64,000 bases of DNA from positions 62,001-126,000 of the forward strand of contig NZ_JAUSTO010000004.1 of the NCBI RefSeq assembly GCF_030812885.1. The letters are read 5' to 3'. Shown piece after piece: positions 33,179-41,998 of the stretch (its first letter is position 1; the number at the start of each line of letters is the position of its first letter). Source of the stretch: Moryella indoligenes (GTDB taxonomy: Bacteria > Bacillota > Clostridia > Lachnospirales > Lachnospiraceae). The position numbers and the translations under genes were made by a program. The notes below the pieces were generated by a model. It made no database searches. It saw only the letters and a program-made list of their open reading frames with translations, and was not told the DNA's origin.

Positions 33179-33418
33179 TCATACATATCTGAAGAGCTCT
33201 TTTGCATCTTCCTTTTTCGTCGTCTCAGCGATGGCAGTCACCTCCGCCTTCACCGACTTCTGTCCGAAGAGGATTTCAATGATATCCCCCTCCTTCACAT
33301 CATAGGAAGCCTTCACAGCCTTTCCATTCACCAGAACTCGGCCCGCATCACAGGCCTCATTCGCCACAGTGCGGCGCTTGATCAGTCGGGAGACCTTCAA
33401 AAACTTATCAATTCTCAT
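33179..33418 (-). CDS. rqcP: S4 RNA-binding domain protein RqcP (YabO-like)
   Basis: A 79-residue protein that is almost entirely one S4 domain (MRIDKFLKVSRLIKRRTVAN ... GRVLVNGKAVKAS). RqcP acts with RqcH on stalled 50S subunits to add alanine tails to nascent chains. The position between hup and divIC is the conserved one. It starts 6 bp after the hup stop, so the two are co-transcribed. Confidence 0.9.
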   Translation of the reverse strand: MRIDKFLKVSRLIKRRTVANEACDAGRVLVNGKAVKASYDVKEGDIIEILFGQKSVKAEVTAIAETTKKEDAKELFRYV

Positions 33419-33424
33419 TCCAGC

Positions 33425-33700
33425 TTACGCGTTGACAGCGTCCTTTAAAGCCTTTCCTGCCTTGAACTTCGGCGCTTTAGCCGCGGCGATCTCCATCGCC
33501 TCACCGGTCTTCGGGTTTCTGCCCTGTCTCGCCGGTCTCTCAGATACCTCAAAGGTACCGAAGCCGACAAGCTGAACCTTGCCGCCCTGGACAAGCTCCT
33601 GCTCTACCGCCTCTGCAAATGCCTTCAGTGCAGCCTCCGCGTCCTTCTTGGAAAGTCCGGCCTTCTCTGCGATCGCAGCTACTAACTCAGTTTTATTCAT
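33425..33700 (-). CDS. hup: HU family DNA-binding protein
   Basis: A 91-residue nucleoid protein with the standard HU sequence (MNKTELVAAIAEKAGLSKKD) and the DNA-arm region GFGTFEVSERPARQGRNP near 46-63, including the intercalating Pro. It binds and bends DNA without strict sequence preference. A near-consensus promoter lies upstream, as expected for an abundant protein. Confidence 0.96.
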   Translation of the reverse strand: MNKTELVAAIAEKAGLSKKDAEAALKAFAEAVEQELVQGGKVQLVGFGTFEVSERPARQGRNPKTGEAMEIAAAKAPKFKAGKALKDAVNA

Positions 33701-33772
33701 CGTAAAATCCTCCTGTATTGATTCAATTCAGACACCGCGGCCTTCATTCCGCGAAGTAAACTGTATGCATTA

Positions 33773-33801
33773 TTTATAACGATCACACCCTGCATTGTCA
33801 A
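33773..33801 (-). promoter_or_regulatory. Strong promoter of hup-rqcP
   Basis: On the minus strand: perfect -35 TTGACA (33801-33796), 17-bp spacer, -10 TATAAA (33778-33773), about 72 bp before the hup ATG. Confidence 0.8.
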
Positions 33802-33817
33802 GTAAAACTCCCATATT

Positions 33818-36800
33818 TCAGGCTTTTTCCGGGCTTTCCGGCCGCAGCATGCCAAGCCCCTCGATCAGCTGTCTGACATCGGAGAGGACGGCCGTCCGGT
33901 CTCCCCTCCCTTCTCCATCCGAAAGAATGAAGCGCACCTGCTCTCCCGGCCGCACCGAGAGCTTTCCTCTGTAGCTGCTGATAAACTCCGGGATCCGCGC
34001 AGCATCCAGCACGGCCTCCTTTGTCATTGTGACTGTCGTCTCGCTCTTTCCGACATTTACCTCTGAGGCGCCGAGCCTGTGCGCCGCACTGCGTATCCGT
34101 GCAATGAGAAGCAGATTTGTCACAGACTTCGGAATATCCCCGAAGCGATCCAGCAGCTCATCCTGCATGTTGAGCTCATCCTCCTCCGTCTCTACCGAGG
34201 CGATGCGCTTGTAAATATCAAGCTTCTGCTCCTCGCTCCTTATGTAGGAAGCCGGAATATAGGCATCTGCAACTGCATCCACCGTTGTCGTGAAGTCCTG
34301 CTCCTCCGCCCTGCCGGAGAGGTGGCGCACCGCCTGATTCAGCAGCTTGCAGTAGAGCTCATAACCAACTGCCTGCATATGTCCGTGCTGCTCCGCTCCG
34401 AGCACATTGCCCGCGCCCCGTATTTCAAGATCCCGCATTGCGATGCGGATACCGCTGCCCAGCTCGGTGAATTCGCGTATCGCCCTGAGACGCTTCTCTG
34501 CCTCCTCCGTGAGCATGCGTCCGCGCCGGTACAGAAGAAAGGCATAGGCCGTCCGCGCGGAACGCCCCACGCGGCCGCGCAGCTGATAGAGCTGAGAGAG
34601 GCCGAAGTGATCTGCGTCCTGAATGATGATTGTGTTGACATTCGGGATGTCCAGGCCGGTCTCAATAATGGTTGTGGATACCAGCACGTCAATATCGCCG
34701 TTCATAAAATCCAGCATGATGCGCTCCAGATCCCGCTCGTTCATCTGCCCGTGCGCATAGGCGACCTCTGCATCCGGCACCAGAATCTTAAGCCGCGCTG
34801 CAATATCAGAAATATGATTCACCCGATTGTAGACAAAATACACCTGGCCGCCGCGGGCTATCTCCCGGCGCACCGCCTCCCGCACAGTCTCATCGCTGTA
34901 CTCCATCACATAGGTCTGAATCGGCTGGCGGTCCTGCGGCGGCTCCTCCAGTATGCTGAGCTCCCGTATCCCCGCAAGACTCATGTGCAGCGTTCTCGGA
35001 ATTGGCGTCGCAGTGAGCGTCAGAACATTCACATCTCTTTTCAGCCGCTTCAGCTTCTCCTTGTGCGTCACGCCGAAGCGCTGTTCCTCATCCACAATGA
35101 GCAGCCCCAGATTCTTTGGTTTGATATCCTTTGAGAGCACGCGGTGTGTCCCGATCACAATATCTACCTGCCCCTTTGTAAAATCTGCGAGTGTCTTTCT
35201 CTGCTCTGCCGCTGTGCGAAAGCGACACAGCAGATCGACCCGGACAGGGAAGTCCTTCATGCGCTGCGTAAAGCTGTTCCAGTGCTGCTGCGCGAGTATG
35301 GTCGTAGGCACGAGGAAGATCACCTGATACCCCTCCTGCACTGCCTTGAAGGCCGCGCGAAGTGCGATCTCTGTCTTTCCGTAGCCCACATCTCCGCAGA
35401 TCAGGCGATCCATCACCTGCCCGCTCTCCATATCCCGCTTCACATCTGCAATTGCTTTCTTCTGATCCTCCGTCTCCTCGTAGGGAAAGAGCTCCTCAAA
35501 CTCCTGCTGCCACACCGTATCGGGGCCATAGCTGTGCCCGCGCTGCTTCATGCGGCTGGCGTAGAGCTCCACCAGCTCCTTTGCAATCTGCTTTACCGCA
35601 CCCTTCACCTTCGCCTTGGTTTTGCCCCACTCCGGGCCGCCGAGGCGGTTCAGCTTCGGAGCGGGCGCGTCTCCCGCCGCATATTTCTGTATGGCATCGA
35701 GTTTTGTCGCAGGAACATAGCAGTTATCTCCGCCGCGGTACTGAATCTTTATATAGTCCCGCACCACACCATCCGCCTCTATCTTCTCGATTCCCTGATA
35801 GATGCCGAGACCGTAGTCCTCATGAACGACATAATCCCCGATAGAGAGCTCGGAGAGACTGGAGATGCGACTCCCCTCCGTATATTTCTTTTTCCTGCTC
35901 TTCCGCTTTGTCTTCCCAAAGAGATCGCTCTCCGAGAGCAGTGCAAACTGAAGCAGCGGATACTCAAAACCCCTGTGCAGATTCCCATGCATCACCATGA
36001 TGGAGCCGCGCACAGCCTCGGGAAGGGCTGCATCTCCCCCATCCGGCGCATCCGGACAGAAGGCAGAGAGTCCGTACTCCCGGAAGCTCTGTGCGAGACG
36101 TCCGGCCCTGGTCCGCGACGGCGTGAGCAGCACCACACGCCACTTCTCCTGCTCATAGCGCTTCATATCCGCAATCAGAAGCTCAAAGCTTCCCGGGAAG
36201 GATGCCACAGTCTTTGCACCGAGAGAAAAGTATTCACGGATTCCGTACTCCGGAAAACGCGCGTCCAGTCCGGAGAGGCACAGCGTGACCTCTGTCTTCA
36301 ACTCCTCCAGTATCTCCTCTGCAGAGAAAAGCTGCGGGATCTCCGCCTCCGTGAGCTGGCCGGAAGCTAAGCGCCCTGCCATGCCCTCCCGGAATTCCTG
36401 CTCTATATTTCGCGCGCGCTCCTCACAGCGCACCGGCTCATCAAAAAAAATCAGCGTATCACGAAGGTCAAAATATCGGAGAAAAGATGCGCTTCCGCCG
36501 AGCTCCCGCTCCCGCGCAGGGTAGACCGTCACAGTCTGAAGCCGCTCCACAGAGCGCTGACTCTCCGGGTCAAAGCTCCGGATCGAGTCAATATCTGTAT
36601 CCCACAGCTCGATTCTCACCGGGAGCTCCTCTGTCACCGGGAAGAAATCAATGATGCCGCCCCGGATCGAGAACTGACCGATGCCATCCACCTCCGCGGT
36701 GCGCTCATAGCCGAGCGCCGTGAGTTTTTCTGCAAATTTCTGCGGATCCAGACGGTCGCTCTCATCTATGGTAAATACCGATGCGCGAAATTCCTCCGGG

Positions 36801-37186
36801 GTATCGAGCTGATCCATCAGAGCATCAATGGTAGTTACTACGACGCCGCCCGGCTCCTCCATGAGATGCCCCCACAGCTCGATGCGCGCAGCGGAGAGCT
36901 CATGCCCGCGAATATCTGCCGCAAAGAAGAGCAGATCCTTCGCGGGATACAGCCACGCCCGCTCGGAGAAGCAGCGGCAGTCATCACAGAGCTCCTTTGC
37001 CCGGCCCTCATCATAGCTCACCACCAGCTTCCACCTGCGGGAGTTCTCGCAGAGACTGCTGATGAGATGAGCCTTGGCCGCATCTGCGATGCCGGTCACC
37101 GCAAGCGGGCCCCCAGCCTGCTCTGCTCTCCGGCTCAGCGCAGCATAGCTCTCCAGATCCTTCAGAGGATTTTGGAATATGCTCAT
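33818..37186 (-). CDS. mfd: Transcription-repair coupling factor
   Basis: A 1122-residue DNA translocase that removes stalled RNA polymerase and recruits UvrA. An N-terminal UvrB-like module is followed by the CarD-like RNAP-interacting domain (about 445-505, IGDYVVHEDYGLGIYQG). Walker A GDVGYGKT is at 598-605, the DEEQRFGV helicase motif lies near 700, and the C-terminal TRCF domain follows. Domains and length are complete. Its ATG overlaps the pth stop by 4 bp, the usual pth-mfd pairing. Confidence 0.97.
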   Translation of the reverse strand: MSIFQNPLKDLESYAALSRRAEQAGGPLAVTGIADAAKAHLISSLCENSRRWKLVVSYDEGRAKELCDDCRCFSERAWLYPAKDLLFFAADIRGHELSAARIELWGHLMEEPGGVVVTTIDALMDQLDTPEEFRASVFTIDESDRLDPQKFAEKLTALGYERTAEVDGIGQFSIRGGIIDFFPVTEELPVRIELWDTDIDSIRSFDPESQRSVERLQTVTVYPARERELGGSASFLRYFDLRDTLIFFDEPVRCEERARNIEQEFREGMAGRLASGQLTEAEIPQLFSAEEILEELKTEVTLCLSGLDARFPEYGIREYFSLGAKTVASFPGSFELLIADMKRYEQEKWRVVLLTPSRTRAGRLAQSFREYGLSAFCPDAPDGGDAALPEAVRGSIMVMHGNLHRGFEYPLLQFALLSESDLFGKTKRKSRKKKYTEGSRISSLSELSIGDYVVHEDYGLGIYQGIEKIEADGVVRDYIKIQYRGGDNCYVPATKLDAIQKYAAGDAPAPKLNRLGGPEWGKTKAKVKGAVKQIAKELVELYASRMKQRGHSYGPDTVWQQEFEELFPYEETEDQKKAIADVKRDMESGQVMDRLICGDVGYGKTEIALRAAFKAVQEGYQVIFLVPTTILAQQHWNSFTQRMKDFPVRVDLLCRFRTAAEQRKTLADFTKGQVDIVIGTHRVLSKDIKPKNLGLLIVDEEQRFGVTHKEKLKRLKRDVNVLTLTATPIPRTLHMSLAGIRELSILEEPPQDRQPIQTYVMEYSDETVREAVRREIARGGQVYFVYNRVNHISDIAARLKILVPDAEVAYAHGQMNERDLERIMLDFMNGDIDVLVSTTIIETGLDIPNVNTIIIQDADHFGLSQLYQLRGRVGRSARTAYAFLLYRRGRMLTEEAEKRLRAIREFTELGSGIRIAMRDLEIRGAGNVLGAEQHGHMQAVGYELYCKLLNQAVRHLSGRAEEQDFTTTVDAVADAYIPASYIRSEEQKLDIYKRIASVETEEDELNMQDELLDRFGDIPKSVTNLLLIARIRSAAHRLGASEVNVGKSETTVTMTKEAVLDAARIPEFISSYRGKLSVRPGEQVRFILSDGEGRGDRTAVLSDVRQLIEGLGMLRPESPEKA

Positions 37187-37755
37187 GACAGTGCCTTTCG
37201 ATTATAAAGATTCATGGCCCGCTCGCCGCCATCGGAGAGTAGGACCTCCACTGCCTCTGCCGCAGTGCGGTAGGCCTGCTCCATGGCCTCTGCATCATTT
37301 CCCTTCAGCTTCCCGAGCACATAATCTGCGAGATCCCATCCCTCCGGCTTTCCTCCGATTCCGACGCGCACTCGCATAAACTCCTGAGAATTTAAGTGGG
37401 AAATGATGGACTTCAGCCCATTGTGGCCTCCGGCGCTGCCCTTCAGACGTATCCGGAGCTGCCCCTGTGCAAGGTCGATATCATCCGAGATCACAATAAT
37501 CTCCTCCGGCGGAACCTTATAGAAATCCGCCGCCGCGCGGAGACTCTGTCCGGAGTTGTTCATATAAGTCTGCGGCTTTAAGAGCAGCACCTTCTCGCCG
37601 CAGAGCAGACCGCGCCCGCAGAGCGCAGTAAACTTCCTCTCTGTCAGCTCTGTACCAATTCGCTCTGCGAGGCAGTCTATCACGTGAAATCCCACATTAT
37701 GCCTCGTATTCTCGTACTCTGCTCCCGGATTTCCAAGTCCTGCGATAATATACAT
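37183..37755 (-). CDS. pth: Peptidyl-tRNA hydrolase
   Basis: A 190-residue enzyme that recycles peptidyl-tRNA. The N-terminal IIAGLGNPGAEYENTRHNVGF motif contains the catalytic His (near residue 20), and FLKPQTYMN-like LLKPQTYMNNSG and GSAGGHNGLKS follow. It sits directly before mfd with a 4-bp overlap. No clear promoter was found in the 226-bp gap to the rubredoxin gene, which I find otherwise empty. Confidence 0.95.
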   Translation of the reverse strand: MYIIAGLGNPGAEYENTRHNVGFHVIDCLAERIGTELTERKFTALCGRGLLCGEKVLLLKPQTYMNNSGQSLRAAADFYKVPPEEIIVISDDIDLAQGQLRIRLKGSAGGHNGLKSIISHLNSQEFMRVRVGIGGKPEGWDLADYVLGKLKGNDAEAMEQAYRTAAEAVEVLLSDGGERAMNLYNRKALS

Positions 37756-37981
37756 TGATCTCTCCTCTGTGAAGCGCGCGCCTCATCTTTCCCCATATTC
37801 TGTCTATATCCAGTGTATCGTCTCTCCCCTGACAGCAGAGGCACGGAACAAAGAGGCTCCGCGTCCGCGGGGCCCCTTGCTGTATCCTGTTTCCGGCTTG
37901 TTTACCTGTACTGCTGCTGTTCTCCACAGAATTTCTGCTCCCTCACCGCCGTGCAGGAGTACATTCCGATCTGGTCTGAGC

Positions 37982-38140
37982 TCACTCCTCGACGGAGAAC
38001 TCGTCCTTCCCGACGCCGCAGAGCGGACATACAAAATCCTCAGGGAGCTCGTCCCACTTTGTGCCCGCTGCAATTCCGTTATCCGGATCTCCTGCTACCT
38101 CGTCATAGATATATCCACATACCTGACATACGTACTTCAT
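37982..38140 (-). CDS. Rubredoxin
   Basis: A 52-residue one-iron electron carrier with the two knuckles CQVCGYIYD and CPLCGVGK (four Cys ligands) and the aromatic/acidic core of classical rubredoxins. ATG 38140 follows AGGAAG; an upstream in-frame extension of 24 residues has no family similarity. It is monocistronic with its own promoter. In anaerobes such proteins feed peroxide or superoxide reductases or other oxidoreductases; no partner is adjacent. Confidence 0.95.
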   Translation of the reverse strand: MKYVCQVCGYIYDEVAGDPDNGIAAGTKWDELPEDFVCPLCGVGKDEFSVEE

Positions 38141-38250
38141 AAGCTTCCTCCTTGTGCGCCGTCTTTCTGACAGCTCTGTTATGCACTGCGGCTGCCTCAC
38201 CGCACTCTGCATCCCGCCCAGCTGTCTTCAACAGCTGCAGCAACAAGACA

Positions 38251-38279
38251 AGTGTAGCAGAAAGCGCCACGGTACACAA
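38251..38279 (-). promoter_or_regulatory. Promoter of the rubredoxin gene
   Basis: On the minus strand: -35 TTGTGT (38279-38274), 17-bp spacer, -10 TACACT (38256-38251). The predicted leader is about 105 nt. Confidence 0.55.
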
Positions 38280-38349
38280 GTTCTCAAAATCACAGGAAAT
38301 GCCGGCTCTATTCTCTCGTTTATCGTCGAAATAGCTCAGCCGCAGGTTC

Positions 38350-39537
38350 TCAGAACATCACGCGGTAGCTCTCCGGGTTCAGACAGAAGGAACTCAGATC
38401 GCCGCGGTATACAGAGCAGCGCCCGCGTCCTGTCTCGCGGTCAAAATCATAGAGGCGATACAGGCGGTAGTGCTCTGCGTCCCGCGCGCTCCGAAGGCGC
38501 TCCGCCTCAGAGATGCGAAAGCTCTCATTCTCCGGTCCTGTCGTGACCTTCACTGCAATGTGCAGCTCCTCCCCCCTGCGGTCATAGGAAAGAAGATCAT
38601 AGCCCTCTCCGCGCGCTGTCCCTGCACTGAGAAGCTCCGGCTGCTTTCTGGCTGAAAGGCGGTAGCTCCTGACTCTCAGCCGTTCCTGCGAGAGCAGAAA
38701 GTGAAGTCCGCTCTCCCTGAGCTGCGCCTCGTACTGAGCGATCTCCACCGCATCATAGAAGGGCACAGCTTCCAGCGGCAGCTTCTTCTGCACCGGCGTG
38801 AGGCGAAAGCGCTCCATCTCCTCTGCCTCTCCGCGCTCCGAAAAGAGCTCCGGCGCGGTATAATAGGTCGCCGCACAGATCAGAATATCCTCTGTCAGCA
38901 GTCGATATGCCGGATCTGCCTCCGGATAGCGCGCTCTTCTCTCCTCCTCCCGCCGAAGGAGCTCCGGCGTCGCAAGCAGGTGCTCACGTATCTGATCGCA
39001 GAAGCGATAGAACTCCGAGAGATTTCTCGCGTCGCTTCGCTGTGGAACATAGCGATAATCCAGAAGCTGCGCCGTCTTCCTGAAGATACTGTACTTATAT
39101 ATGTAGTAATGTGCCGGGTCATGAAAGGAGAGATATACTGAGACCGCGTGCTCGTCCTGGTCGTCCGCAGGAAGCTCAGTCTGCGTAAAATATTTTCTCC
39201 GGAGCTCCCGCGCCTTCATCATAAACACAGTGACCCGGTCAAAGAGCGCATCCTCCTCACAAAACAGATCCTCAAACATCAGTCTGACTGCCTCCGGGTC
39301 GCGGGAGAGGAGCATGCTGAGCGCTGTCCGCGGAAAATAATAGCCGGAATCGAGCAGATTCCCTGCCTTTTTCAGGCCCTCGCGGAGCGTCACCGGAAAG
39401 AGCTCTGCCTCTGCACGCATCGGTGCAGCATTCTGAAAGGCCATCACTGCCTCCCATTTATAGTTCTCTCTGCTTCGGATCTCCTCGTAATGGCAGAGAT
39501 AAAATTTAATCACTTTGTTCAGCTCTGTATAATTCAT
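38350..39537 (-). CDS. DUF3883 domain protein of unknown function
   Basis: A 395-residue soluble protein. The N-terminal ~270 residues are helical and I do not recognise them. The C-terminus (about 285-385) resembles DUF3883, a restriction-endonuclease-like fold: GEGYDLLSYDRRGEELHIAVKV with the usual D...(E/x)VK core, then FRISEAERLRSARDAEHYRLYRLY. In family members the pattern is D...E-V-K; here the second acidic position is Ala (IAVKV), so nuclease activity is doubtful. DUF3883 proteins are often found in mobile or defence contexts, but here the neighbours are housekeeping genes. Confidence 0.65.
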   Translation of the reverse strand: MNYTELNKVIKFYLCHYEEIRSRENYKWEAVMAFQNAAPMRAEAELFPVTLREGLKKAGNLLDSGYYFPRTALSMLLSRDPEAVRLMFEDLFCEEDALFDRVTVFMMKARELRRKYFTQTELPADDQDEHAVSVYLSFHDPAHYYIYKYSIFRKTAQLLDYRYVPQRSDARNLSEFYRFCDQIREHLLATPELLRREEERRARYPEADPAYRLLTEDILICAATYYTAPELFSERGEAEEMERFRLTPVQKKLPLEAVPFYDAVEIAQYEAQLRESGLHFLLSQERLRVRSYRLSARKQPELLSAGTARGEGYDLLSYDRRGEELHIAVKVTTGPENESFRISEAERLRSARDAEHYRLYRLYDFDRETGRGRCSVYRGDLSSFCLNPESYRVMF

Positions 39538-39650
39538 GAAAGTCCCCTCTGCTTCCGGCAGTCGGCATTTCCCGACGCGCTGCCGGCATGATCCGCGATA
39601 TAGCTTTCTTTTTTACAGTGAATATCAAAAATAAGCTGCCATTTTCTATA

Positions 39651-39679
39651 ATTATAGGGCTCTGGATTCTTCAATTCAA
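39651..39679 (-). promoter_or_regulatory. Promoter of the DUF3883 gene
   Basis: On the minus strand: -35 TTGAAT (39679-39674), 17-bp spacer, perfect -10 TATAAT (39656-39651), giving a leader of about 105 nt. A plus-strand -10 TATGAT (39693-39698) for the divergent cell-wall protein lies nearby, so the two promoters are back to back. Confidence 0.65.
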
Positions 39680-39760
39680 TCTCTGTTTGGTGTATGATAG
39701 GGAACATAGGCGCAGTGACGGACGTTGCCGCGCAAACTGTTTTGTATACAGGAGGTTTTT

Positions 39761-40483
39761 ATGAAAAAACAGATCGTCTTAACTGCACTGATAGTCGCGC
39801 TCAGCTGCGGAGCCGCTCTTTCCTCTCTCGCCGGCGCATGGGTCCATGAGACCGGCAGCGGAAACTGGCACTACGACTACCTCGGAAGAGGTGTGTCCGA
39901 GGGCTTCTTAAAAAATCAGTGGGCGTGGCTCGACGGAAACCATGACGGGGTCTCCGAGTGCTACTACTTTGACGCAGAGGGAGTCATGCTCGCGAACACC
40001 ACAGTGAACGGTTCCGCAGTAAATGCAAACGGACAGTGGACGGTAGACGGGATCGTCCAGACCAGAGTGAACGGCGTTGCAGGCTCCCTGGAAAACACAA
40101 CGGAGCTCGTTAACACCACACCGAAGGAAAGCGCCTACTACGAGCGCTTCGAACAGGCGGAAACCGCATCCGGTCTGAGTTGGACGGATGGCTTCCGTCT
40201 CTCCGGTGATTTGAGCCATGCCGCCTATGCGAGCTTTCAGCTCGATAAGCAGTACTCCCTCCTGACCCTCACCTTCTCTCCCGCAGCAGGACAGAGCGGA
40301 AAGCAAAAGGGCCGGGTCTCTGTGACCGGACTCACCAGCGGCAGGTCTCTGTACCGCTCCGATACGCTCTCACCCGACAGCGCGCCCGTGAGCGTCACGC
40401 TCAAAGTCACAAATGAAGAGGCCGTCCGCATTAATATGATACGCGGCTGTGATTTCCTCTTCGACTCTGTCGCAGTACAGTAA
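39761..40483 (+). CDS. Secreted protein with cell-wall/choline-binding-type repeats
   Basis: A 240-residue exported protein. The signal peptide covers about residues 1-24 (MKKQIVLTALIVALSCGAAL). Next come CW-binding-like repeats (about 25-105: WVHETGSGNWHYDYL, WAWLDGNHDGVSECYYFDAEG, NGQWTVDG), then a beta-rich C-terminal domain of about 125 residues that I do not recognise (possibly carbohydrate-binding). AGGAGG lies 7 bases before ATG 39761. It is probably surface attached. It is followed by the leader of the MATE gene. Confidence 0.75.
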   Translation: MKKQIVLTALIVALSCGAALSSLAGAWVHETGSGNWHYDYLGRGVSEGFLKNQWAWLDGNHDGVSECYYFDAEGVMLANTTVNGSAVNANGQWTVDGIVQTRVNGVAGSLENTTELVNTTPKESAYYERFEQAETASGLSWTDGFRLSGDLSHAAYASFQLDKQYSLLTLTFSPAAGQSGKQKGRVSVTGLTSGRSLYRSDTLSPDSAPVSVTLKVTNEEAVRINMIRGCDFLFDSVAVQ

Positions 40484-40493
40484 AAAAGATTAT

Positions 40494-40609
40494 CCTCGAT
40501 TTTTCAGCTTAATTTAAGCTAGGCAGCGTATGATACCAGTAGTTAAAGAGCAATCTTTAACTCTCATACCCACCCTTTATCGAGGCGTCCTGTTCCCACA
40601 GGACGCCTC
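40494..40609 (+). promoter_or_regulatory. Riboswitch-like attenuator leader before the MATE gene
   Basis: The segment can fold as a three-way junction. P1 is CCTCGAT (40494-40500) with ATCGAGG (40579-40585). P2 is AGCTT/AAGCT (40506-40520). P3 is GTATGA/TCATAC (40528-40533, 40564-40569) continuing as AGTTAAAG/CTTTAACT (40541-40548, 40555-40562). The 3' strand of P1 shares GAGG with a strong 12-bp terminator stem, GAGGCGTCCTGT/ACAGGACGCCTC (40582-40609), followed by CCCCTTTT, so P1 and the terminator are mutually exclusive. The MATE ATG is only 27 bp downstream. Confidence 0.6.
40582..40609 (+). terminator. Terminator ahead of the MATE gene
   Basis: GAGGCGTCCTGT-TCCC-ACAGGACGCCTC: 12 perfect base pairs and a 4-nt loop, followed by ATCCCCTTTT. 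It ends the cell-wall protein transcript and/or gates transcription into the MATE gene. Confidence 0.8.
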
Positions 40610-40636
40610 ATCCCCTTTTGTCCGGAAAGTTTACCT

Positions 40637-41998
40637 ATGAAGCAAATCGACTTTGAGAACGGGCGCACCCGCGACAATGTGCTGAAGGCATCCCTGCCCA
40701 TGCTGGTCGCACAGATACTGAGTCTGCTCTACAGCATTGTGGACAGAATCTATATCGGCCGCATTGAGGGCGTGGGCACACTCGCTCTGAGCGGCATCGG
40801 CCTATGCTTTCCTGCCGTAATTCTGATCACCGCCTTCGCAAATCTTTACGGTTTCGGCGGAGCGCCGCTCTGCGCAATGGAACGGGGCAGACACAAGTAC
40901 AAACAGGCAGAGCTTATTATGAACAGCTCCTTTTTCATGCTGCTCCTGCTCGGCATCCTGCTGACCGCGCTGGGGGAGCTCTTTTCGCGTCCCCTGCTTC
41001 TCGCCTTCGGCGCGTCGCAGCAGAGTCTCCCCTATGCAGAAAGCTACTTAAGGATCTATCTGCTCGGCACGATTCCCTTTATGCTCTCTACGGGGCTGAA
41101 CCCTTACATCAATGCACAGGGCTTTGCCCTCACCGGAATGCTCACCGTGCTCACAGGTGCACTCGCCAATATTCTTCTGGATCCGCTCTTTATCTTTGGA
41201 CTGCATCTTGGCATACGGGGCGCAGCCACGGCGACTGTCCTCTCCCAGCTGCTCTCCATGTGCGTTGCGCTTTTCTTTCTCCGCTCGGACACGGCAGAGC
41301 TGAAGCTTAGGCTGCTCAGACCCTCCGAGCTCCGCCCTGCACTCATCCGGGAGATCACCGCTCTTGGAACTGCAAATTTCATCATGCTGTTTACCAACAG
41401 TCTCGTAGCAGTTGCCTGTAATCACATGCTGTCCCGCTTTGGCGGCGATATTCAGGTATCCGTCTACGCCATCATATCCTCGGTGCGGCAGATGCTTGAG
41501 GTTCCGCTGTTTGCTGTTGCAAACGGCGCGGGGCCGGTGATGAGCTATAACTACGGTGCGCGCCGGGATCGGAGGCTGAAGGAGGCCATACGTCTCATTA
41601 CAATCTGGGGACTCGGCTACACTTTGGTTGTCTGGGTGCTGGTACTTCGCTTTCCCGCCTCCTTTATCCGACTCTTCAGTCCGGACTGGAAGCTCATTCA
41701 GGCGGCGATCCCCGCCCTGCACATCTACTTTTTTGCTTTTATCTTTCAGGTCTTCCAGTTCGGTGCGCAATCTGTCTTCAAGTCTCTCAATATGAAGTAC
41801 CGCGCGATCTTCTTCTCACTGTTCCGCAAGATCGTGCTGGTGCTCCCGCTCTCCCTGCTCCTCCCCTACGTCGGCGGGCTGGGAAGCGCCGGAGTCTACA
41901 TGGCCGAGCCCGTTTCCAATGTCCTCGGCGGACTGGCAAGTTTCACTACCATGATGCTCACTGTCTATCTGAAGCCTGACCGGGAGGGAATCGCATGA
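40637..41998 (+). CDS. MATE family efflux transporter
   Basis: A 453-residue, 12-TM exporter of the MATE family (MepA/NorM-like). The N-terminal motif (LKASLPMLVAQILSLLYSIVDRIYIGRI) and the paired mid-protein sequence (VYAIISSVRQMLEVPLFAVANGAGPVMSYNYGA) are typical. Such proteins export cationic compounds with Na+ or H+ exchange. The substrate is unknown. The gene is preceded by an attenuator-like leader, which suggests ligand-dependent expression, and its stop overlaps the next gene (ATGA). Confidence 0.92.
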   Translation: MKQIDFENGRTRDNVLKASLPMLVAQILSLLYSIVDRIYIGRIEGVGTLALSGIGLCFPAVILITAFANLYGFGGAPLCAMERGRHKYKQAELIMNSSFFMLLLLGILLTALGELFSRPLLLAFGASQQSLPYAESYLRIYLLGTIPFMLSTGLNPYINAQGFALTGMLTVLTGALANILLDPLFIFGLHLGIRGAATATVLSQLLSMCVALFFLRSDTAELKLRLLRPSELRPALIREITALGTANFIMLFTNSLVAVACNHMLSRFGGDIQVSVYAIISSVRQMLEVPLFAVANGAGPVMSYNYGARRDRRLKEAIRLITIWGLGYTLVVWVLVLRFPASFIRLFSPDWKLIQAAIPALHIYFFAFIFQVFQFGAQSVFKSLNMKYRAIFFSLFRKIVLVLPLSLLLPYVGGLGSAGVYMAEPVSNVLGGLASFTTMMLTVYLKPDREGIA

